Positions 15,116 through 22,926 of a DNA stretch of 29,629 bases are shown piece after piece. The stretch is from the IMG/VR virus record IMGVR_UViG_3300042475_004079, positions 1 to 29,629 of that record, one strand, 5' to 3'. The position numbers were made by a program, and so were the translations under genes. The notes under the pieces are model-generated. The model was not told the DNA's origin. It was given only the letters and a program-made list of their open reading frames with translations, and searched no databases. Source of the DNA: a virus. The stretch's first letter is position 1. Every line of letters begins with the position of its first letter.

Positions 15116-16715
15116 TGTTGCTCTCGTTATAATTTCCAGTTAGATACCAGCGTTGTGAGGATGGATGCTTGACGGCTTCCCACAACACATTGTTTTCATA
15201 ATAGACTGCTTTATTTTCTGATACATTTGTTAGTCTATTTGTAGGAATAGACAATTGATTAGTAATTGATTTTGTTGTATCAATTAGATCTTTAAGATTG
15301 TAATTTGTTGCTTCTTTAAGTGACTGCATTCTCTTTAGAATACTACGTTTTTGCATCACAGCCGTAATGTTACCTGTACGAGCAACACGATTTTTTCTTG
15401 GATCTACGACTGGTGGAATTGGCTTGTTGAAGTCGATTCCTTCATCCATCGCTTTCCGAATTGCCAATGTGTGCTTGCTTGGTTTGGTTTCAGCTGTAGC
15501 ATCACCTGGAGCTGGTTCATAGGCGCGTGAATCACGATCTGAATACTTTTCTTTTTCTTTCCAGTGTTTTGCGCGAGCCTTTGCAGTTGATGAACTTAGT
15601 CCAGCAACATACTTCTTTGGTAGACCAGATTCTTTATCCTTTGCAACACGATTCTTAAATCTTTCTGTGATTACAGTGAATGATCTGAGTTCAGGTGTTT
15701 CAACAGGATTGATACCATGACCTTGAATTCTACTCTCAAGTTTCACGGTCTGATCTTCGAAGATTAGTTTCTCAAATGCGCTTGCAGCATTGAAGTTCAT
15801 TGAATTGTTAAAAACAAATACATCGTCTAGAGACTCAACGAGCTTTTCTGTGTTTAATAACTTTTGAATTCTCTTTGACTCGTGCAATGGATTTTCGCGT
15901 TGTTCGTTGCGTTGACGGCTGACCTTATTTGTAACCGAAACATAGATTGTATCGAAATTATAATCTTCGTGTAGTGACTTAATTTCTTCGATCTTTCCTT
16001 CATCAATTGGTCCATTGATGACAAGATTTTTCTTTTCTTCGAACAATTGATTTGCAGTTCCATTTAGAACCTGATCAATCTGTACTTCCATCAAGTCATA
16101 TTTGGCAAAAGTATTCTTGAGAACAAAATCCTTTCCACTTCCTGGACCACCAATAAGAAAGAATGCTGTTGGACATACTTCTTCTTTTAGTTCTTTAAAG
16201 ATATCTTCGGCATGTGGGTGTAATGCTTTTGGAAGAAACTTCTTGAGTTCACGAGGATTCTTTGCATTGCGTGCTGCTGTTCCAGAAATGCCAGCAAGTC
16301 CTTTTGCCCCTTGCTTTCTTTCGCCGCCAACTTGCTTGAATTCGATATCATCGAATTTATAGAATCCGTGTTTACCTTCTTTATTGTTATAATCACGGAT
16401 GCGATCTGCAATTGAAGAACGATCAGATCCACCGTAAATAACTAACTTTCCTCTTTTACCAGAGGAATAAACTTGAGATGCAGCATGTAATGGAGTGACT
16501 GTTGTGTCTACGTTTACATCTGATCCAACTGCAGTTTTAATGTACTCGACTTTCTTTTCTGCTGAGATTGGACGGCGAGCAGATTGCGTTGTAAAGACAT
16601 TAACGCTGGTATGTTCACCAGACTTCATCTGATTTACATTTTCGTCATGTCCTTTAGTGAATGGTGAGAATCCACCAACCAACATTGCATGAGATTTTAC
16701 TTCTTTCTCACTCAT
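15108..16715 (-). CDS. Nucleotidyltransferase / P-loop kinase fusion with phage-specific C-terminal domain
   Basis: This is a 535-aa fusion. Residues 8-170 look like a cytidylyltransferase-fold nucleotidyltransferase: MLVGGFSPFTKGH carries the [HT]xGH motif (T20-H23), IYGGSD is central and ISGTAAR (143-149) stands where ISSTxxR is expected. Residues 184-305 are a P-loop kinase-like domain with Walker A GGPGSGKD (189-196). Residues 368-415 contain YVAGLSSSTAKARAKHW and RAYEPAPGDATAETKPSKHT, a short module shared by several large-virus and phage proteins as I recall. The rest is Arg/Lys/Asn-rich. The NTase-kinase order resembles NadR (NMN adenylyltransferase plus ribosylnicotinamide kinase), so NAD salvage is one option; substrate is unproven. 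It overlaps the next gene by 8 nt. Confidence 0.7.
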   Translation of the reverse strand: MSEKEVKSHAMLVGGFSPFTKGHDENVNQMKSGEHTSVNVFTTQSARRPISAEKKVEYIKTAVGSDVNVDTTVTPLHAASQVYSSGKRGKLVIYGGSDRSSIADRIRDYNNKEGKHGFYKFDDIEFKQVGGERKQGAKGLAGISGTAARNAKNPRELKKFLPKALHPHAEDIFKELKEEVCPTAFFLIGGPGSGKDFVLKNTFAKYDLMEVQIDQVLNGTANQLFEEKKNLVINGPIDEGKIEEIKSLHEDYNFDTIYVSVTNKVSRQRNEQRENPLHESKRIQKLLNTEKLVESLDDVFVFNNSMNFNAASAFEKLIFEDQTVKLESRIQGHGINPVETPELRSFTVITERFKNRVAKDKESGLPKKYVAGLSSSTAKARAKHWKEKEKYSDRDSRAYEPAPGDATAETKPSKHTLAIRKAMDEGIDFNKPIPPVVDPRKNRVARTGNITAVMQKRSILKRMQSLKEATNYNLKDLIDTTKSITNQLSIPTNRLTNVSENKAVYYENNVLWEAVKHPSSQRWYLTGNYNESNNE

Positions 16716-16719
16716 AATA

Positions 16720-17514
16720 TTATTTGTCCTCTTTTTCTAGAGATTCATTCATAATGATTTGTTCATAAATGTTTTTTCTGAAATCTTTAAATCGCACACC
16801 TTCAGCCATAGCAGGAAGGTTTTTATTTAATTTATTTCTCATCAGAGCCAATTTTCTTTTTAGTTTGTCTCTGGAAGAATGAAGAGCAAATTTTCCTCTA
16901 TACTGTCCCAATGTTCCAATGTCGTCTGTTTTAGATTCTACAGGTGAACCACCGCCTAATACACTACCAACGACACCAGTTGCAGCAGCTGCTACGATAG
17001 GTGCTGGAGCAGAAACTGTTGATGATGCACCCTTGCCGATACCACGCAATGCATGCCACGTATTTCCTAATGCCTCTGGTCCACGTGCAGCAGCTCTTGT
17101 ATAGAGATGCTTTGCGAGTTTTTCTTGTTCGTCTGAATTGAAAACAACATCTCTATAACTATCACCATAGAGACTTTTTGCAGTATCAATCAATGTGCTT
17201 TTTTCAAACTGATAACGACCAACGCCTGTGCTACCTGGATCACCTTTGAATCCCTGACGACGCAATTCTTCTTGACGGCTTGGAATGTTTAGTCCGTAAG
17301 CACGAGACTTATTTCTCATTTCGGATTCTTGCCAGTCGTTCAACTCACCAATCGTCATTTGAGAGATTGGTTTAGGTGCAACAATACCTGCTAGATTTCT
17401 TTTTGATCCATCTTTGTTAAGTCTGTCATATGCAATGGTATCATAGTCGTAACTTTCTTTGCCAGCGACTTTGTCCTTGACATCTTCCCATTTTGGTGGT
17501 GTATATGCTGTCAT
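16720..17514 (-). CDS. Lysozyme-like virion protein with hydrophobic segment
   Basis: This 264-aa protein has residues 15-155 like phage lysozyme/transglycosylase folds of tail or virion enzymes: VAGKESYDYD with candidate catalytic E20, ISQMTIGELNDWQ, GSTGVGRYQFEKSTLIDTAK, and NTWHALRGIGKG. An Ala/Val/Gly-rich hydrophobic stretch follows (about 168-188). The tail has DIGTLGQYRGKFALHS (198-211), which recurs in the 431-aa protein, then a Lys/Arg-rich helix and the end YEQIIMNESLE. MAE/G (238) resembles a prohead protease site. A second peptidoglycan-cleaving protein, apart from the endolysin and inside the late block, suggests a virion enzyme for entry rather than lysis. No lipobox or signal peptide is present. 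Confidence 0.65.
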   Translation of the reverse strand: MTAYTPPKWEDVKDKVAGKESYDYDTIAYDRLNKDGSKRNLAGIVAPKPISQMTIGELNDWQESEMRNKSRAYGLNIPSRQEELRRQGFKGDPGSTGVGRYQFEKSTLIDTAKSLYGDSYRDVVFNSDEQEKLAKHLYTRAAARGPEALGNTWHALRGIGKGASSTVSAPAPIVAAAATGVVGSVLGGGSPVESKTDDIGTLGQYRGKFALHSSRDKLKRKLALMRNKLNKNLPAMAEGVRFKDFRKNIYEQIIMNESLEKEDK

Positions 17515-17530
17515 AGTTTTCTCTTATCTC

Positions 17531-18877
17531 TTATTGTTGAACTTCAACTTCTTGCTCTGGTTGAGCAGCTTGTTGTTTCTGGAATCTTCCGCGATTGAAA
17601 TTAAGTCTGCTGAAATTTGGACGGTCAATAAACTTAACTGGAACGTCATTTCCTGTTTCTGGATTTGACATTACAACAACATGACCTTCCTGTGAATTTA
17701 CATTCTCTCCAGTGTCAGGATCGCTAATAGATCCTTGCATTAGGTTAGAGTTATTAACAGCATTTGCATCAAGTGATGGGAGCAATGCATTCTTTGCATC
17801 TGTAAGAGCTTGATGAATTCTTAAAGTTTGTCTCCACTTTACAGAGTTCATGTTAAGATCATTTAAAATCTCATCGCGCTTTTGAGTGATGGTTGGTGCT
17901 TTCTTTGCGTTCTTTGGATTTTCAATTTGTCTATTGAATTTTTGAGTAATATGGTCAACAAGACCTTCGTATGTAGAAGGAGCACCTGTCTTAACTGTGT
18001 CATTCACATAAGTTGATAGATGTTCAGCATGAGGAATAGCATGATTGAAATCATGTTTCTCAGACATAATCTTAACTTGCTTCACTGCTCGGTCATAAGC
18101 AGCCTGAGCATCTGATCCATAGTTTTCTGGATTTGGTGCTGTTGAACGTGGATCAATGACATGTACGTCTGAGTGTTTTCCAAATGATCTCAAAGGAACA
18201 TTAAATTGTCTCTTTGGGAATGAAAGCATCATCTGTCCAGTCTTAGAATGCGGCTTCCATGATGCGCTTGGGTATGCAGTATGAACCACGATTCCGAATT
18301 TAGATTGAGCAATCTTTTGCCCAAGTTTAGAATCAGCTGGAGCAGAATAATTAATAAGTTGTGGATTTAGAGAATAGCGATATCCATTCTCATCGTCACC
18401 CTCCTGCTTGACCATATCAGGAGTGTGCATGAAATCTCCCTGATAGATTCCCTTCATTGGAGTAACCTTTGGGAGATGCTCTAGAGCAGCGAGCATTTTA
18501 GATGCAAGTTCTGGGCGGTCGCCAAAGTGTGTCTGCACATCCTCTGGAGAAGTGATTAACTTCTGAGTTGTTTTATTAAATGCAGATTTTGTGGCAACGA
18601 AGAATTGACCAGGAGCATATCCGCTATTCTTAGCATTCTTGTTTGGTAGGCGACCGAAAACCATCGCTGGAGCACCGTCGTGTTTGACAGAAACTTTAGC
18701 AGCTGATGGTTCTCCTTTTAGATACTTGTGAATGTTATCTAAGAAATTTAGAGATAGATCTACACCTTCTTTTCCGTGTTTAATCGGAAGATCTTCAACG
18801 TGTTCAAGGTGTCCGCCATTAATGTCTTCGGTTTCGAATTTTGCGGCTTCAGTGAGATATTGGCTAAATCGTAGCAT
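17531..18877 (-). CDS. Capsid-targeted protein with nucleic-acid-ligase-like motifs
   Basis: This 448-aa protein begins MLRFSQYLTEAAK, closely matching the T4 capsid-targeting tag with Glu at residue 10 followed by Ala. The body shows an order of motifs like covalent nucleotidyltransferases (DNA/RNA ligases, capping enzymes). VSVKHDGAPAMVFG has K65-x-D-G (motif I). GIYQGDFMHT (143-152) may be motif III, FGIVVHTAY (194-202) motif IIIa, EGHVVV (397-402) motif IV and VKFIDR (414-419) motif V. The wide spacing between IIIa and IV and the lack of a known homologue that I can verify keep this at motif level. A tagged ligase would be packaged and injected with the genome, which could serve end sealing or RNA repair. 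CTAAATA lies 33 nt upstream in an otherwise unused gap. The C-terminus is Gln/Glu-rich. Confidence 0.65.
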   Translation of the reverse strand: MLRFSQYLTEAAKFETEDINGGHLEHVEDLPIKHGKEGVDLSLNFLDNIHKYLKGEPSAAKVSVKHDGAPAMVFGRLPNKNAKNSGYAPGQFFVATKSAFNKTTQKLITSPEDVQTHFGDRPELASKMLAALEHLPKVTPMKGIYQGDFMHTPDMVKQEGDDENGYRYSLNPQLINYSAPADSKLGQKIAQSKFGIVVHTAYPSASWKPHSKTGQMMLSFPKRQFNVPLRSFGKHSDVHVIDPRSTAPNPENYGSDAQAAYDRAVKQVKIMSEKHDFNHAIPHAEHLSTYVNDTVKTGAPSTYEGLVDHITQKFNRQIENPKNAKKAPTITQKRDEILNDLNMNSVKWRQTLRIHQALTDAKNALLPSLDANAVNNSNLMQGSISDPDTGENVNSQEGHVVVMSNPETGNDVPVKFIDRPNFSRLNFNRGRFQKQQAAQPEQEVEVQQ

Positions 18878-18909
18878 ATTAATCCACTCTATGGGAGTTT
18901 ATATGCTTC

Positions 18910-18916
18910 TATTTAG
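18910..18916 (-). promoter_or_regulatory. Candidate late promoter CTAAATA upstream of the 448-aa gene
   Basis: CTAAATA on the minus strand is 33 nt before the ATG at 18877, in the 35-nt gap that separates the sugar operon from the late block. It is the same heptamer and near-same distance as at 9597-9603. This is a plausible switch point from middle to late expression. Confidence 0.55.
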
Positions 18917-19818
18917 TTATTTTTACCAGTTAGTATTCCGTAAATAATGTCGTCGACGGTTTCTTGAATCGTGTATTGCGGTCTGTACCCCAGGGATTCA
19001 AGTTTGGTATTATCCATGAAGAAAGAACGAGAGGATTGGACTTTCTTGTGAAACTCTTTCTGTTCTATAGTGCGGAGTTCAGAAGCCGAATCCATTGAAT
19101 CTCGAGCGTATCGAATAATGTCTCGGAAGATTATTGGTCTCCCATTTCCGATGTTGTAGATTGAGTTAATTTCTCCTCGTTGAACAACGAGATCGATTGC
19201 TCGAGCGCAATCGCGAACATCAATATAATCACGATAAAAATACCCACTATCATAGAGATCCACTGGTCGATTGGACGCGATCTCCGCCAGTAAGTATTGG
19301 AGAGCGTTCTTTTTCGCAGATACCTTTTTATCTTGTTTACCCAATACATTTGCGAGCCTTAAAATTCGATATTGAAGTCCAAACGTCTCGCAGTAGGACA
19401 TCAATAACTGCTCGGCGCATCTCTTCGTGATGGAATAAAAACCTTTTGGCTCACATGGATCGGTTTCGGGAATTCCTCGCGGTCCATTGCCAATTTGTGA
19501 TGGATGACCACCACTAAATCCAGAGTCTTGTCCATAGACAAACCAGGAACTCATGAAGTTGAACACTCCTTGTTCACCAGTTCGTTTTATATAGTCTCGA
19601 TAGTTATCGAGGACTTTCATCAAGACAACGAGATTAGTATTAATATCCAAGAGAGAATCGACGTGTACATTATAGTTGTCAACGGTACTAATAAAGTAAA
19701 CGCAATTTGCACTCCGTACTTCGTAATTATCCCTGTAATTTTTGATCCAGCCTTTGGCAACGTTACAGTATTCACTTCCGACAAAACCATATCCCCCAAA
19801 AACGTTTACGATTGCCAT
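18913..19818 (-). CDS. NAD-dependent epimerase/dehydratase-family nucleotide-sugar reductase or epimerase
   Basis: This 301-aa extended short-chain dehydrogenase starts MAIVNVFGGYGFVGSEY with the GxxGxxG nucleotide-binding turn. It has FMSSWFVYG (Ser side of the triad) and YSITK (catalytic Tyr and Lys), then a DYIDVRDCARAI substrate-domain segment and IYNIGNGRPI. It is last in an operon after rmlB, rmlA and a 3-dehydratase, so it likely reduces or epimerises C4 of the resulting sugar. The exact stereochemistry cannot be read. An upstream in-frame start at 19875 would add 19 residues before the Rossmann fold, so I chose the ATG at 19818, which overlaps the upstream stop by 13 nt. Confidence 0.8.
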   Translation of the reverse strand: MAIVNVFGGYGFVGSEYCNVAKGWIKNYRDNYEVRSANCVYFISTVDNYNVHVDSLLDINTNLVVLMKVLDNYRDYIKRTGEQGVFNFMSSWFVYGQDSGFSGGHPSQIGNGPRGIPETDPCEPKGFYSITKRCAEQLLMSYCETFGLQYRILRLANVLGKQDKKVSAKKNALQYLLAEIASNRPVDLYDSGYFYRDYIDVRDCARAIDLVVQRGEINSIYNIGNGRPIIFRDIIRYARDSMDSASELRTIEQKEFHKKVQSSRSFFMDNTKLESLGYRPQYTIQETVDDIIYGILTGKNN

Positions 19819-21101
19819 TTTGCAAACACGCTTTCGTAATAGGCAAATACATCTTCGCCATAGTGTGGAGGGCAACCAACAAAGAACACGTTACTCAATG
19901 CCTTGTTCGCATTTGGATACTTCGAAGCATCGTCAAGATGTTTGTAACCAGGATGCAACAGAATATTTCCAGCAAAGTAGTTGCGAGTCTGAATACGATT
20001 TGCTTCGCAGAAGGCTTGGAGTTTTTCCTTGAGTTCAGGTGTATCAGTGATCAACGGCACACCGAACCAAGAAGGATCTGCCTTATCCAGAGCAGAGGCA
20101 ACGCGAACACCAGGAACGGAACGATAGAAGATGCTCTTGATGCGCTCGAAATTCAAACGACGCTTCACATCAATCTCATCTATTTTCTTCAACTGCTCAA
20201 TACCAATCGCACCTTGAAGATCAAGTGGCTTGAGATTGAATCCCATGTTTGAGAAGAGATACTTGTGATCAATTATTCCATTATATCCTTCAAGCCATTT
20301 ATCAAAGCGATTACCACATGTTCCACAAGCCAATAGATTAGCAGCACCGACGCAACGGCAATCACGACCCCACCAGCTAATGCTGCGAGCAGTGTTGATG
20401 AGTTGTTCGTCGTCTGAGCAAACCATCCCGCCTTCGCCTGTCGAAATGTGGTGAGCAGGATAGAAAGATGTTGTCCACGCATAGTAATAGTCCGTAAGAA
20501 GTTTACCATCCCAACGAGTGCCAAGTGAATCGCAGTTATCACCAATTAAAAGAAGATCATGTTTATCACAGATTTCTTTAATGCGATCCATATCAGGAGG
20601 ATTGCCGAGCACTGGTGAAACGAAAATAGCGGCTGTACGTTCTGTAATCTTTTCTTCAAGTTTATCAAGATCGAAATTAAGAGTGTCCATTTCAATGTCT
20701 ACAAACACTGGTTTTAGATTATTCTGAACGAGTGGTGCAATAGTCGTCGGGAATCCGACAGGTGATACAAGAACCTCAACGCCATCTTCCAAGTTCAGAT
20801 GCTTCTTGAGTGCTGCAACCATTGTCAAATTGGCAGAGGAACCAGAGTTGACCATGTGAGCATGCTTCACATTGAATTTGCGACAGAATGCCCATTGGAA
20901 CTTCGCAACATTCTCGCCAGAGACGAGCCACTTACCTGTTAGAAATGCAGTGACACCAGCAATGACTTCTTTCTCATCCCAATATGGACCAGAATAGAAT
21001 ACGGTATCTTTCTCAGGATTGAACTCTTTGCAATTGTATGCATACTTTGGTGTACCAACAGCGGCAACCAAATCTTCAATCATTTGCTTCACATCACTCA
21101 T
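19806..21101 (-). CDS. rfbH: NDP-4-keto-6-deoxyhexose 3-dehydratase, RfbH/E1 type (PLP and Fe-S)
   Basis: This 431-aa DegT/DnrJ/EryC1-fold enzyme should remove the C3 hydroxyl of a 4-keto-6-deoxy nucleotide sugar. The PLP fold is shown by NSGSSANLTM, GDNCDSLG (D188) and SFYPAHHISTGEGGM. Aminotransferases of this fold carry a Lys where this enzyme has His (H217/H218), the hallmark of 3-dehydratases. Cysteines at 190, 248 and 250, followed by 259 and 262, reproduce the C-x57-C-x1-C spacing of the [2Fe-2S] site of Yersinia E1 almost exactly; the last ligand is shifted by one residue. Its ATG overlaps the rmlA stop (ATGA). The usual NAD(P)H-flavin reductase partner (E3) is not in this window. The symbol is by similarity. 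Confidence 0.85.
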   Translation of the reverse strand: MSDVKQMIEDLVAAVGTPKYAYNCKEFNPEKDTVFYSGPYWDEKEVIAGVTAFLTGKWLVSGENVAKFQWAFCRKFNVKHAHMVNSGSSANLTMVAALKKHLNLEDGVEVLVSPVGFPTTIAPLVQNNLKPVFVDIEMDTLNFDLDKLEEKITERTAAIFVSPVLGNPPDMDRIKEICDKHDLLLIGDNCDSLGTRWDGKLLTDYYYAWTTSFYPAHHISTGEGGMVCSDDEQLINTARSISWWGRDCRCVGAANLLACGTCGNRFDKWLEGYNGIIDHKYLFSNMGFNLKPLDLQGAIGIEQLKKIDEIDVKRRLNFERIKSIFYRSVPGVRVASALDKADPSWFGVPLITDTPELKEKLQAFCEANRIQTRNYFAGNILLHPGYKHLDDASKYPNANKALSNVFFVGCPPHYGEDVFAYYESVFAKWQS

Positions 21102-21973
21102 ACTTTCATCCTCAAGATTTGTCCAAGATATTTACCATAATCTGATTTACTATACTTCTCAGCGGCACTACGAACATCATGCTCTGTAATCCATGCATTC
21201 TTGTATGCGATTTCTTCAGGGCATGCAATCATCATACCTGTTCTCTTTTGCACTGAACCAACAAATACAGATGCTTCTGAGAGAGACTCAAATGTACCTG
21301 TGTCAATCCAAGCAATACCACGATTCAAATACTCAATCTTGCAATCATTGTTTTGCATATAAAGATTGTTGATGTCAGTAATCTCCAATTCTCCTCTTGC
21401 AGAAGGTGAGATCCTCCAGGCATATTCTACTACATTATTGTCATAAAAGTAAAGCCCAGTGACAGCATAATTACTTGGAGCAAATTTAGGCTTTTCGACA
21501 ATTCGAATTGGGTTTCCATCATTATCTAATTCTACCACTCCAAACCGTTCAGGGTCCGCGACATGGTAGGCGAAAACTGTGCAACCAACATGATTGTTTT
21601 TTGCGGCATTGAAACGATTGATCAATTCATTACCATAGAAAATATTGTCACCGAGAATCAGAGTGACTTCATCATCATCAATCCATTTTGCTGCAATGCG
21701 GAAACATTCAGCAATTCCTCTTGGTTGCAACTGAGTTTCATAAACAATATTCAATCCCCACTGAGATCCATCACCAATAAGTTTCTCAAATGGTGCGCGA
21801 TCAGCTGGCGATGTAATAATCATAATATCACGAATGCCAGCAAGCATCAATGTAGAAATTGGATAATAGACCAATGGCTTGTCATAAACAGGCAATAACT
21901 GTTTTGAAATAACCTTTGTGCATGGATAGAGGCGTGTACCTAATCCACCTGATAAAATAATCCCTTTACGCAT
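21098..21973 (-). CDS. rmlA: Glucose-1-phosphate thymidylyltransferase
   Basis: This 291-aa enzyme joins glucose-1-phosphate to dTTP, making dTDP-glucose. Near-perfect family motifs are present: KGIILSGGLGTRLYP (nucleotide loop, near the N-terminus), KQLLPVYDKPLVYYP, LGDNIFYG (catalytic Asp), EKPKFAPSNYAVTGLYFYDN and RGELEITDINNLY. IAWIDTGTFESL and CPEEIAYKNAWI follow. Length matches RmlA (about 290). An earlier ATG (22033) would add 20 unrelated residues over the rmlB gene. The ATG at 21973 has GGAG 7 nt upstream, overlaps the rmlB stop by 8 nt and fits the family start. It is second in the sugar operon. Confidence 0.95.
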   Translation of the reverse strand: MRKGIILSGGLGTRLYPCTKVISKQLLPVYDKPLVYYPISTLMLAGIRDIMIITSPADRAPFEKLIGDGSQWGLNIVYETQLQPRGIAECFRIAAKWIDDDEVTLILGDNIFYGNELINRFNAAKNNHVGCTVFAYHVADPERFGVVELDNDGNPIRIVEKPKFAPSNYAVTGLYFYDNNVVEYAWRISPSARGELEITDINNLYMQNNDCKIEYLNRGIAWIDTGTFESLSEASVFVGSVQKRTGMMIACPEEIAYKNAWITEHDVRSAAEKYSKSDYGKYLGQILRMKV

Positions 21974-22916
21974 TATACCACTCCAAAGTTTTCTCCAGTC
22001 CTTGGACGATCTTGGTCTTTGCGGACCAACCAAGTTCCTTGAAGATTTTATCCGAATTCATAGAATATCTAAAATCATGACCCTTACGATCATTTACAAA
22101 ATTAATCCAGTTTTGATACATGTGAACTGGTTTACCCATTAAGTCAAGAATCAATGTTACCATTTCTAAGTTAGTGATCTCATGACCACCGCCAATGTTG
22201 TAACGTTCACCAGATTTAAAATTCTGACCAATTGCGAGTAATGCCTCACAATGATCTTCAACAAACAACCAATCACGAATGTTTGTTCCAGTGCCGTAGA
22301 CTGGAATTGGTGTATTGTTTTTAATATTGCGAATGATCGTTGGAATAAATTTCTCAGTATGCTGGCGAGGACCATAGTTGTTTGAGCAATTGGTAACAAC
22401 TGCATCAATCTTATGTGTGTTTACATAAGCACGAACGAGATGATCGCTGGCTGCTTTGGTTGCAGAGTATGGATTGCGTGGATCGTACGGAGTTGTTTCA
22501 GTGAACGAAGGATCTTCTGAATTTAAACTTCCATAGACTTCATCAGTTGAAACGTGAACAAGTTTACCACCATACTTGCGAATACACTTTAGAATGTTAT
22601 GAGTGCCATTAACATTAGTGCTGAGGAAATCATCGTCCCCAGTAATAGAATTGTCAACATGAGACTCAGCAGCAAAATGAAACGTAATGTCTGGTTCATA
22701 GTCATGATACATGTGGTCTAAGAATTCAAGATTCCGAATGTCGACTTTTTTGATATTAAGTCGCCAGTCGTCATAGAAACCATTTAGATTGCTGCCATTT
22801 GCAGCGTATGAGAAGTTGTCGAGAATGACAACCTCATCAGAAGGATATTTTTGTAGGTGAGAGATTACAAAATTAGAACCAATAAATCCCAAACCACCAG
22901 TCACAAATGTAGTCAT
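21966..22916 (-). CDS. rmlB: dTDP-glucose 4,6-dehydratase
   Basis: This 316-aa extended SDR converts dTDP-glucose to dTDP-4-keto-6-deoxyglucose. It has TGGLGFIGSNF (NAD-binding), HFAAESHVDNSI, VSTDEVYG (catalytic Asp-Glu pair), YSATKAASDHL (catalytic Tyr and Lys), NCSNNYGPRQHTEKFIPTII and YGTGTNIRDWLFVEDHC, all signatures of RmlB. It is first in the four-gene sugar operon; the ATG at 22916 follows GAGG. The dTDP specificity is supported by the adjacent rmlA, though the sequence is also near CDP-glucose dehydratases. Confidence 0.93.
   Translation of the reverse strand: MTTFVTGGLGFIGSNFVISHLQKYPSDEVVILDNFSYAANGSNLNGFYDDWRLNIKKVDIRNLEFLDHMYHDYEPDITFHFAAESHVDNSITGDDDFLSTNVNGTHNILKCIRKYGGKLVHVSTDEVYGSLNSEDPSFTETTPYDPRNPYSATKAASDHLVRAYVNTHKIDAVVTNCSNNYGPRQHTEKFIPTIIRNIKNNTPIPVYGTGTNIRDWLFVEDHCEALLAIGQNFKSGERYNIGGGHEITNLEMVTLILDLMGKPVHMYQNWINFVNDRKGHDFRYSMNSDKIFKELGWSAKTKIVQGLEKTLEWYNA
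21981..21984 (-). promoter_or_regulatory. Ribosome binding site for rmlA
   Basis: GGAG on the minus strand inside the end of rmlB, 7 nt before the ATG at 21973, decides the rmlA start. Confidence 0.6.
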
Positions 22917-22926
22917 AAAACCTCAA

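Noticed and set aside
21974-22033. Longer rmlA start, and similar long starts for uvsX (26723) and the SDR (19875)
   Set aside because: The extra residues overlap the upstream genes, have no family similarity and are preceded by no ribosome site, while internal ATGs fit the family N-termini.
18913-22916. Sugar genes considered as recent host-derived transfer
   Set aside because: Spacing, ribosome sites and overlaps match the surrounding phage genes, and no scar, repeat or composition break is evident by eye; origin stays open.
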